A DNA stretch of 18,682 bases from JBBTQE01 sp038065775 (GTDB lineage Bacteria; Patescibacteriota; Patescibacteriia; Magasanikbacterales; GWA2-37-8). This document shows positions 7,701 to 13,589 of this stretch, piece after piece. The position numbers and the translations under genes were made by a program. A model generated the notes under the pieces. That model saw only the letters and a list, made by a program, of their open reading frames with translations. It was not told the DNA's origin and made no database searches. The number at the start of each line of letters is the position of its first letter. Positions within the stretch are counted from its first letter, which is position 1. Location of the stretch: positions 1 to 18,682 of the forward strand of contig JBBTQE010000004.1 in assembly GCA_038065775.1 (NCBI GenBank), given 5' to 3'.

Positions 7701-8666
7701 AGTCGCAAATCGTCCGCCGTCCAAAGCCACCATTGGCCTTAAATCCGGAGGAATAACCGGAATGATCTGCAAAATCATCCACTCCGGACGAATATCATTT
7801 TGAAAAAAACTCTTCAAAATTTTCTTTCGCCTAATCATTCTTTCTAATTTTGAACCCTTAACCTTTACCTGTTCTTCTGATAATTTTTTAACTGTTTCCT
7901 CAAGATTGATTCTGCCGAGCAAATTTCTGATTGCATCGGCTCCGATTGACGCCTCAAACAAATGTCCATAGCGCAGAGACAATTCCTGATATTTATTTTC
8001 TGAAATAATTTTCAAAACCTGAATTTCCTTCAAATCTTTATCAGCCTGCTGGAAATCAACATCCAAAGCCTTATACTTCCTTTCCGCTTCTTCTTGTAAT
8101 TTTTTAAGCGCTTCGGCTCCGGCTTTTTTATCATTGGCATTCTGCATCGCCAATTCAGTTTCTCTTTCAATCTGTTTCTTTTTTGATTTATATTCCTGCC
8201 TCAATAAATCAGAAGTTTTCTTCTTTTCATCTTCGTCAACATGAGTAATTACAAAAGAAGCGAAGTAAATTACCTTTTCCAAAGATTGGGCTGACAAATC
8301 CAAGACCAAACCAACCTTTGATGGCACTGATCTCAAAAACCAAATATGACTTACCGGAGCGGACAACTCAATATGTCCCATTCTTTCGCGCCTAACCGAA
8401 GAGTGAGTAACTTCAACGCCGCATTTGTCGCAAACGATTCCTTTATATCTGATTTTTTTATATTTTCCGCAATAACATTCCCAATCCTTGGTCGGCCCGA
8501 ATATTTCTTCGGCAAACAAACCGCCTTTTTCAGGCTTTTGCGTGCGGTAATTTATGGTTTCCGGTTTGGAAACTTCGCCGAAAGACCAACCCTTAATAAC
8601 TTCGGGAGAAGCGAGTTTTAATCTGATAGCGTCGAAATCCATTAAATGAAGATTTTCTATTGACAT
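4788..8666 (-). CDS. rpoC: DNA-directed RNA polymerase subunit beta-prime
   Basis: The 1292-aa catalytic subunit of RNA polymerase. The N-terminal zinc site has Cys64, Cys66, Cys79 and Cys82 (ECYCGKYK...VCDKCGVEV). The active-site Mg2+ motif NADFDGD is at 521-527 (Asp523, 525, 527). The second zinc site (EEDCGD, then [15 protein letters not shown]) and the trigger-loop region ([21 protein letters not shown]) are intact. It is shorter than the E. coli protein (1407 aa), as expected without lineage-specific insertions. It starts 27 nt after rpoB ends, so the two are co-transcribed. No Shine-Dalgarno precedes the ATG. All conserved blocks are in frame with no sign of damage. Confidence 0.99.
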   Translation of the reverse strand: [1292 protein letters not shown]

Positions 8667-8693
8667 ATTATTTGAAAATGTTAATTGGTGTTG

Positions 8694-11600
8694 TTATTCG
8701 ATTTTTGCCTCAAGGGCTGCGGCGGCTTCCTTTTCTCTCTGTCTTTTCGCTTCCGCGGCTGGTCTGTATTCCCCGGATTCTGATCTTTGCAACAACTCTA
8801 CATCAAGACACAAACCTTTTAGCTCTCGCACCAAAACATTGAATGACTCCGGCAAATTGACTCGACTGATCTCCTCGCCTTTTATGATGGCTTCATAAGC
8901 TTTTGATCTCCCAGGCACATCATCCGATTTTATGGTCAAAATCTCCTGCAAAGTATGCGCGGCTCCATAAGCTTCAAGAGCCCAGACTTCCATTTCTCCA
9001 AATCTCTGACCTCCAAATTGCGCCTTGCCGCCAAGCGGCTGTTGAGTGATTAAACTGTATGGACCAATTGATCTCTGGTGAATTTTATCTTCAACCATGT
9101 GGTTTAATTTCAACATGTAGTTGTAACCGACCGTAACTTTATTATCAAACGGTTCGCCGGTGCGTCCATCAAATAATGCAACCTGTCCGCTTTCCGGGAA
9201 CCCGGCTTTTTTCAGCTCTTCTTTAATTTGCGCCTCTGTCACGCCATCAAACACCGGTGTCGCAACTTTATAGCCCAAAGCGTTGGCCGCCAAACCAAGA
9301 TGAGTTTCAAGCAACTGACCGAGGTTCATACGAGATATAACGCCGAGCGGAGAAAGAATTATATCAACCGCAGTCCCATCTTCCAAGAAAGGCATGTCTT
9401 CGACCGGAACAACTTTTGAAATTACGCCTTTATTCCCATGACGGCCGGCCATTTTGTCTCCGACTTGAATTTTGCGCATATCGGCGATGCGAATTTGAAC
9501 TTGTTTAATAACTCCGGGTTGCAACTTGTCGCCGTTTTCCGCGGAAAAAATCTTTATGCCGATTACGCGCCCATGCTCGCCATGTTCCAAATATAATGAA
9601 GAGTCACGAACATCGCGAGCCTTTTCACCAAAAATGGCGCGAAGCAGTCTTTCTTCCGCGCTTAATTCGGTTTCGCCTTTTGGAGTAATTTTGCCAACCA
9701 AAATATCGCCGGATTTGACTTCGGCGCCGATTCTGACAATACCTTCGCTATCCAAATTTTTCAATTTTTCTTCGCTTACGTTCGGAATGTCAGAAGTAAC
9801 TATTTCCGGCCCGAGTTTTGTTTCACGGATATCTATTGAATAGTCCTCAATATGAATTGAAGTAAAACGATCCGCTTCCATTACTTTTTCTGAAATAATT
9901 ATGGCATCCTCATAGTTATAGCCATCCCACACCATATATGCCACCAACATATTTTGCCCAAGAGACAATTCGCCATCGTTGATTCCCGGACCATCTGTCA
10001 GCTCTTGCCATTTCTTAACCTTGTCGCCAAGATTGACAATCGGAGTCTGGTTAACGCAAGTTGAATGATTTGATCTTACAAATTTACTTAGATTATATGT
10101 ATGCTTGTCGCCTTTTTTATCAGTCAAAACAATATGATTGCCATCAACCTCGGTGATTTCGCCATCAACCTCGGCTAAAACAACATAACCGGAATAATAC
10201 GCGGCGCTTGCTTCAACTCCGGTTCCGACAAGCGGCTGTTCCGGCTTGATGCAAGGCACTGCCTGGCGCTGCATGTTCGTGCCCATCAAAGCTCTAGTCG
10301 CGTCGTCATGTTCCAAAAATGGGATGCAGGATGTGGCGATGCTGATAATTTGATTTGAAGCCACATCAATGTAGTCAAGCTCAACGGTTTTCGCTACGCC
10401 GGGATTTCCGTGAATGCGCGCCGGCACTGACTCATCCAAAAAATAACCGTCCTTATCCATTTTTAAAGTGGCCGCGGCTGTTACCATTTTTTCTTCTTTA
10501 AAGGCGTTCAAATATATGACCTCATTTGTCGCTCTTGGTTTAATCTGAATTACTTTTGATTTTGATTTTGCAAGTTTCGCCGCGACTTCCTTCGTAATCT
10601 GGGTTCCGGCTTTAATACCATCGGCGTCATTCAATAAAATTTCACCTTCGGTGAATTTTGGATCGTTTTGCACTTCGCGCAAAACTTTTCTGTACGGAGT
10701 TTCAATAAAACCAAATTCATTTACTCTTGCAAAACTGGACAGATGATTTACCAAACCGATATTCGGACCTTCCGGAGTCGCAATCGGGCAAATTCGCCCG
10801 TAGTGGGTTGTGTGCACATCGCGCACCTCAAATCCGGCGCGGTCGCGGGACAAACCCCCGGGACCCAAAGCGCTCACCCTTCTCTTGTGCTCCAATTCAG
10901 ATAATGGATTTGTCTGATCCATGAATTGCGACAACTGGGAACTCATGAAAAACTCTCTGATCGCGCTGATTACCGGTCTGGCATTTACCAGTTTATTCGG
11001 GGAGAGAGTTTCCAATTCCTGCGTGCTCATTCTGTCTTTCACAATGCGCTCCATTCTGGCTAAGCCTACTCTGAATCTGTTTTGCGCCAATTCTCCAACC
11101 GCGCGTATGCGCCTATTACCAAGATGATCAATATCATCCGGCTCTTCTTGGGTAACATTTAAACGAACAACTTCTTTAATAACGGCCAGCAATTTTTCCG
11201 GAGATAAAACTCTATTTTCTTTTTTGTCGTAATCATCAGATTTATAATTCAAATCAAATTTCGTGTTGAATTTATAAACGCCGACACGACCCAAATCATA
11301 TCTTTCAAAGTTGAAAAACATCGCGTAAATCAAACTCTTGGCATTATCAGCAGTCGCGAGATCGCCAGGGCGGATTCTTTTATACACTTCTATCAAGCCA
11401 TCATCGGTATTTTTTGCCAAATCTTTTTTTAATGTAGCTTCCAAATAATCAACTGTCGGGTGTTTATTAACATCCTTAAATAATTCCACAAGCTTCTCAT
11501 CCGAATTAAACCCAAAAGCTTTCAATAAAGAAGTTGCCGCCACTTTTCTTTTGCGATCAACTTTCACCCAAATGACATTGTTCATGTCTGTTTCAATTTC

Positions 11601-12110
11601 AATCCACGCGCCTCTGTTCGGTATAATTTTGGCTCCATAATATCTGCGGCCGCGCACAATTTCCGCGGTAAAAAAAGCGCCCGCGCTTCTGATTAGCTGG
11701 GAAACCACAACCCGTTCAATTCCGTTCACTATGAATGTCCCGCGTTGAGTCATCAAAGGAATGTCGCCCAAATAAATTTCTTGCGCTTTTGATTGTCCGG
11801 TTCTTTTATTTAACAGGCGAGCCGTAACTCTTAACGGAGCTTCAAAAGTCAAATTTCTCTCGCGACAAACAACCTCGTCAAATTTCGGCTCGTCTAAATA
11901 ATAATTTTCCATGTATAATTCCAAATCTCTGCCCGTGAAGTCTGTTATCGGAGACACCTCGTCAAAAAGTTCTTTAACTCCAAATTTTAAAAACCAATCA
12001 TACGAATTTTTTTGCACCTCTATCAGATCCGGCAACGGCATCGCGCTTCTGTTTGCCACGAAAAATTTTCTCTCTTTTGTTTTCAAATGCTGGCGCTTGA
12101 AAATGGGCAT
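8694..12110 (-). CDS. rpoB: DNA-directed RNA polymerase subunit beta
   Basis: The 1138-aa beta subunit is compact compared with E. coli (1342 aa). The rifampicin-binding cluster is clear (about 389-415, SSQLSQFMDQTNPLSE then HKRRVSALGPGGL) and has the sensitive-type residues at the positions equivalent to E. coli Asp516, His526 and Ser531. The lineage shows Ala444 in CPIATPEGPNIGL, where most bacteria have Glu (E. coli Glu562). Downstream catalytic blocks, including MAGRHGNKGVISK and GGKAQFGGQRFGEMEVWALEAYGA (given in parts), are intact. rpoB is the first gene of the operon behind a leader of about 327 nt. rplJ/rplL, which precede rpoB in many bacteria, are absent here. Confidence 0.99.
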   Translation of the reverse strand: MPIFKRQHLKTKERKFFVANRSAMPLPDLIEVQKNSYDWFLKFGVKELFDEVSPITDFTGRDLELYMENYYLDEPKFDEVVCRERNLTFEAPLRVTARLLNKRTGQSKAQEIYLGDIPLMTQRGTFIVNGIERVVVSQLIRSAGAFFTAEIVRGRRYYGAKIIPNRGAWIEIETDMNNVIWVKVDRKRKVAATSLLKAFGFNSDEKLVELFKDVNKHPTVDYLEATLKKDLAKNTDDGLIEVYKRIRPGDLATADNAKSLIYAMFFNFERYDLGRVGVYKFNTKFDLNYKSDDYDKKENRVLSPEKLLAVIKEVVRLNVTQEEPDDIDHLGNRRIRAVGELAQNRFRVGLARMERIVKDRMSTQELETLSPNKLVNARPVISAIREFFMSSQLSQFMDQTNPLSELEHKRRVSALGPGGLSRDRAGFEVRDVHTTHYGRICPIATPEGPNIGLVNHLSSFARVNEFGFIETPYRKVLREVQNDPKFTEGEILLNDADGIKAGTQITKEVAAKLAKSKSKVIQIKPRATNEVIYLNAFKEEKMVTAAATLKMDKDGYFLDESVPARIHGNPGVAKTVELDYIDVASNQIISIATSCIPFLEHDDATRALMGTNMQRQAVPCIKPEQPLVGTGVEASAAYYSGYVVLAEVDGEITEVDGNHIVLTDKKGDKHTYNLSKFVRSNHSTCVNQTPIVNLGDKVKKWQELTDGPGINDGELSLGQNMLVAYMVWDGYNYEDAIIISEKVMEADRFTSIHIEDYSIDIRETKLGPEIVTSDIPNVSEEKLKNLDSEGIVRIGAEVKSGDILVGKITPKGETELSAEERLLRAIFGEKARDVRDSSLYLEHGEHGRVIGIKIFSAENGDKLQPGVIKQVQIRIADMRKIQVGDKMAGRHGNKGVISKVVPVEDMPFLEDGTAVDIILSPLGVISRMNLGQLLETHLGLAANALGYKVATPVFDGVTEAQIKEELKKAGFPESGQVALFDGRTGEPFDNKVTVGYNYMLKLNHMVEDKIHQRSIGPYSLITQQPLGGKAQFGGQRFGEMEVWALEAYGAAHTLQEILTIKSDDVPGRSKAYEAIIKGEEISRVNLPESFNVLVRELKGLCLDVELLQRSESGEYRPAAEAKRQREKEAAAALEAKIE

Positions 12111-12437
12111 AATATTTATTTAGCAATTAACATTTAATAACCAATAATTTTTTTCTCTCTCTTGACAAAATTCCGCGTAAGAAAAAAATAATTCTTGATT
12201 TTTAATTGTTAACGGCGTCTTTAACAACAAAAAATGGCCATTTTCATGGTTTTTTTCTTCTCAACCTCTTATCCCCCAATTGGGAGTCCCTTAAAACGGG
12301 ATAATTTAGCTAAATGCAAGGTCTGCATGATAATTTTTTATTCCTTGCGTGTTATACAATCCCTGCTTTAAAAAGTCAGGCATTGTTTGGCTAATTCTAG
12401 AGAAATTTTGGCTCTCTCTCTTCAAGAAGTCCAAAGT
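12111..12437 (-). promoter_or_regulatory. Long structured 5' leader of rpoB
   Basis: No gene is seen in this stretch of about 327 nt between the predicted start of transcription and the rpoB ATG. On the - strand it contains four candidate stem-loops: CAATGCCTG/CAGGGATTG (12385-12357, eight pairs with one mismatch), GCAAGG/CCTTGC (12348-12316), TTATCCC/GGGATAA (12304-12269), and TTGTTAA/TTAACAA (12227-12206). None is followed by a strong T-tract in the reading direction, so simple attenuation is not obvious. Feedback control by an RNA polymerase or ribosomal component is possible but is inference. There is no Shine-Dalgarno before rpoB. Confidence 0.45.
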
Positions 12438-12443
12438 ATCTAA

Positions 12444-12472
12444 ATTTTATACTAAAACTAAAGTTAAGTCAA
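12444..12472 (-). promoter_or_regulatory. Candidate rpoB promoter
   Basis: On the - strand TTGACT (12472-12467), a 17-nt spacer and TAAAAT (12449-12444) predict a start near 12437. A perfect TTGACA lies just upstream (12502-12497) but has no good -10 at the right distance. Confidence 0.6.
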
Positions 12473-12508
12473 GTAACTAAAGGGGGTTTTGAATTTTGTC
12501 AAGAAGTA

Positions 12509-12534
12509 TTGCTTTTTGGCTAAAATAAAAGCAA
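12509..12534. repeat. Inverted repeat upstream of the rpoB promoter
   Basis: TTGCTTTT (12509-12516) and AAAAGCAA (12527-12534) are perfect 8-bp inverted arms with a 10-nt loop. The repeat lies between the rpoB promoter and a + strand extended -10 box, so it could be an operator or a small hairpin. No T-tract follows it. Confidence 0.4.
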
Positions 12535-12543
12535 ATAAAGTAA

Positions 12544-12552
12544 TGCTATAAT
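12544..12552 (+). promoter_or_regulatory. Extended -10 promoter box on the + strand
   Basis: TGCTATAAT matches the TGnTATAAT extended -10 consensus. No clear -35 lies 16-18 nt upstream. It points into the GC-rich cassette, head-on against the lipoprotein gene, and no + strand gene follows for about 1 kb. Confidence 0.35.
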
Positions 12553-12565
12553 AACTGACTAGATG

Positions 12566-12574
12566 TTATCCACA
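12566..12574 (+). promoter_or_regulatory. Consensus DnaA box (left)
   Basis: TTATCCACA is a perfect match to the canonical DnaA box. It sits inside a 12-nt sequence, ATGTTATCCACA (12563-12574), that recurs in inverted orientation at 13291-13302 on the other side of the cassette. Confidence 0.55.
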
Positions 12575-12607
12575 AGTTATTAACAAATTATTCTAAAAAT
12601 ATATAGC

Positions 12608-12642
12608 AAAAAACCGGCTCAGCGAGAAGCGCGAAGCCGGTT
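12608..12642 (-). terminator. Terminator of the B12-riboswitch lipoprotein unit
   Basis: On the - strand AACCGGCT (12642-12635) pairs perfectly with AGCCGGTT (12619-12612) around a loop with a further 3-bp stem, followed by a T-tract (12613-12608). It lies 18 nt after the lipoprotein stop codon. Confidence 0.85.
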
Positions 12643-12660
12643 CTGCCATGAGGCCGGTCA

Positions 12661-12993
12661 TCAGACGAGGGTCACAGACACCCTGTCCCCTGCGCGGACA
12701 GTGTAGTTGGCCACACCGGAGGCGATCTCGCGGTCGTTGACACTCACCATCAAATCCACCACGTCCGGATCGTAGGAAACGACCTGGCCGGAGATGGATT
12801 CTCCGTAGAACTCCCAGAAGTGGTTCGCCAGCCCGAGCTCCTTGAGGATCGGACCCAGCGGCCCGGATCGGCCCGCCGTTCCAGACATGTCTCCGCCGCA
12901 ACCACCCAACATCGCCGGTGCGGCGGCGAACGCCAACGTTGCGCCGACCACGAATGTGAAGAATCCCCGTCGCGAACACACATTCTCCCTCAT
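12661..12993 (-). CDS. Tat-type lipoprotein with transcobalamin-like (DUF4430/beta-grasp) C-terminus, B12-riboswitch controlled
   Basis: The protein is 110 aa and ends in TGA. The N-terminus has a twin-arginine motif (SRRGFF, Arg8-Arg9), a hydrophobic stretch (VVGATLAFAAAPAM) and a lipobox LGGC with Cys32 as the likely lipidated residue, so it should be a folded, exported, lipid-anchored surface protein. The mature domain of about 75 residues ends in a pattern (HFWEFYGES..., then VSVNDREIASGVANY and VRAGDRVSVTLV) resembling the DUF4430/transcobalamin C-terminal beta-grasp domain: aromatic, VN turn, then GD turn. A ThiS/MoaD-like beta-grasp is the alternative. A cobalamin riboswitch lies directly upstream, which independently points to B12 binding or uptake. 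AAGGAG sits 7 nt before the ATG. No BtuFCD-type transporter is in the window. Family assignment is moderate; export and regulation are well supported. Confidence 0.7.
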   Translation of the reverse strand: MRENVCSRRGFFTFVVGATLAFAAAPAMLGGCGGDMSGTAGRSGPLGPILKELGLANHFWEFYGESISGQVVSYDPDVVDLMVSVNDREIASGVANYTVRAGDRVSVTLV

Positions 12994-13122
12994 GGCACTT
13001 CTCCTTATTCAAAGACGCCCTCTGAGAGGGCGCCGAGTTTCATACAGCGTGCTCTACGCACTTAATGCGCAACGCACGCCATAAGATCAACGACGCTCTT
13101 GCTCGAGAGCTGTCTTTTTTTG
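12994..13122 (-). promoter_or_regulatory. Expression platform and ribosome-binding site of the cobalamin riboswitch
   Basis: Between the aptamer and the ATG lie three hairpins: GCTCT/AGAGC, GCGTGC/GCACGC (13079-13047) and GCCCTC/GAGGGC (13032-13016, with a 3-nt loop, followed by TCTTT). The last ends 11 nt before the AAGGAG. AATGCG in the 3' strand of aptamer helix P1 can alternatively pair with CGCATT (13069-13064), a plausible switching mechanism. Whether control is by termination at the last hairpin or by access to the ribosome-binding site is not clear. Confidence 0.5.
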
Positions 13123-13214
13123 CAACGCATTGAAGGCCGGACTCCTCCGATTTGATTCGGAGATTACCGTTGCGGCACAGTGAGGGAATTTCACCCTACT
13201 TCCACAACGCGTCG
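13123..13214 (-). promoter_or_regulatory. Cobalamin (B12) riboswitch aptamer
   Basis: On the - strand the conserved core is recognisable: GGTGAAATTCC (13195-13185), then CACTGTGCCGCAACGGTAA (about 13182-13164), a variable hairpin (CTCCGAATCAAATCGGAG) and AGTCCGG. Together these match the B12-box layout of the cobalamin riboswitch family (GGTGxAAxTCC, CCCGCxxCxGTxA, then a GAGTCxG-like element). The ends close with a 10-bp helix: CGACGCGTTG (13214-13205) pairs with CAATGCGTTG (13132-13123), with only G-U wobbles as deviations. It lies between a promoter and the lipoprotein gene on the same strand. Cobalamin binding normally represses such genes. Confidence 0.88.
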
Positions 13215-13237
13215 CATTGTTGAAAGAACATGAATTG

Positions 13238-13265
13238 ATTATATCAGAAAAAAAAATCCGCGCAA
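13238..13265 (-). promoter_or_regulatory. Promoter of the B12-riboswitch transcript
   Basis: On the - strand TTGCGC (13265-13260), a 16-nt spacer and a perfect TATAAT (13243-13238) predict a start near 13231, just before the aptamer. The -35 box coincides with the edge of the cassette, at the flanking repeat. Confidence 0.6.
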
Positions 13266-13290
13266 TAGCAAAAATTCAAATTAAAATTGC

Positions 13291-13299
13291 TGTGGATAA
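13291..13299 (-). promoter_or_regulatory. Consensus DnaA box (right, inverted)
   Basis: TTATCCACA on the - strand, within ATGTTATCCACA (13302-13291). It mirrors the box at 12566-12574. It lies just upstream of the promoter of the hairpin RNA. Confidence 0.55.
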
Positions 13300-13308
13300 C
13301 ATTCGGCC

Positions 13309-13336
13309 TTGACAAATATTTTTTTCACTCTAAAAT
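13309..13336 (+). promoter_or_regulatory. Promoter of the 6S-like RNA
   Basis: A perfect TTGACA (13309-13314), a 16-nt spacer and TAAAAT (13331-13336) predict a start near 13343, a few bases before the closing helix of the hairpin RNA. Confidence 0.65.
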
Positions 13337-13342
13337 ATCATA

Positions 13343-13545
13343 AGGATTTTCTTTATTAAGTTGCGCAAGAGTTGATGTCTCAACCGGATCGAACCTTTGA
13401 AAACATCTCTCTCTTTTCTTCCGGACATTTATTTTGTCCGGAGAAAGTTTTCAAATTTGATCCGAAACTAAAACACGCAACTCTTGCCGCAGCTTAATGA
13501 CGATAATCAATAAACGCGCTCCATATTTAGGGAGTTTTTATTTTT
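13343..13545 (+). ncRNA. Long-hairpin non-coding RNA, 6S RNA-like candidate
   Basis: A rod-shaped RNA is predicted. The closing helix pairs 13356-13374 with 13478-13497 (about 19 bp, one bulge, one G-U). A large central bubble follows (13375-13385 and 13464-13477), then GGATC/GATCC, TTTGAAAAC/GTTTTCAAA (13396-13404 with 13447-13455), and a capped TCCGGAC/GTCCGGA (13420-13442). A long duplex with an open central bubble is the hallmark of 6S RNA, which mimics an open promoter and binds housekeeping RNA polymerase. The size (about 200 nt), own promoter, and a weak hairpin (CTCC/GGAG) plus T-tract at 13519-13545 fit. No protein frame covers it. Alternatives are a hairpin-forming mobile repeat or an ftsK leader. 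Confidence 0.55.
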
Positions 13546-13572
13546 CAAGCTATTTTTACTTCGCCTTTTCTA

Positions 13573-13581
13573 TGATATAAT
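13573..13581 (+). promoter_or_regulatory. Extended -10 promoter of ftsK (near-leaderless)
   Basis: TGATATAAT matches the TGnTATAAT extended -10 consensus exactly; the -35 is weak. The ftsK ATG follows eight bases after the -10 box, so the predicted mRNA is essentially leaderless. There is no Shine-Dalgarno. Confidence 0.6.
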
Positions 13582-13589
13582 GTCATATT

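Larger units (their letters stand above)
12603..13274 (-). other. GC-rich, self-contained cassette flanked by a 10-bp direct repeat
   Basis: ATAGCAAAAA occurs in the same orientation at 12603-12612 and 13265-13274 and brackets a complete transcription unit: promoter, B12 riboswitch, lipoprotein gene and terminator. The interior is far more GC-rich than the flanks (70% in the line 12841-12900, against AT-rich spacer on both sides). It is also the only place in the window with a TGA stop and a properly spaced Shine-Dalgarno. No transposase or integrase is inside. The repeat could be a target-site duplication or chance in A-rich sequence. Acquisition by transfer is the preferred reading; an assembly chimera is the main alternative. 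Confidence 0.5.

Noticed and set aside
12162..12190. Perfect TTGACA on the + strand in the rpoB leader
   Set aside because: No acceptable -10 at 16-18 nt (AAAATA-type sequence only), and no gene follows on that strand.
12474..12502. TTGACA on the - strand as the main rpoB promoter
   Set aside because: The hexamer at the correct distance is TAGTTA, a poor -10. The TTGACT/TAAAAT pair 30 nt downstream fits better.
12593..13012. 139-aa and 77-aa frames on the - strand and 80-aa frames on the + strand inside the cassette
   Set aside because: They overlap the 110-aa frame in other phases. Only the 110-aa frame has a Shine-Dalgarno, an export signal and lipobox, and a position directly after the riboswitch.
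13356..13497. Long hairpin as a MITE-type mobile repeat
   Set aside because: The promoter, central bubble and downstream terminator fit a functional RNA better. A second copy is not seen in the window, though other copies elsewhere cannot be excluded.
13343..13545. Hairpin RNA as SRP RNA, tmRNA or RNase P RNA
   Set aside because: It lacks the conserved SRP GGAA-loop domain, a tRNA-like end or tag frame, and the RNase P core motifs.
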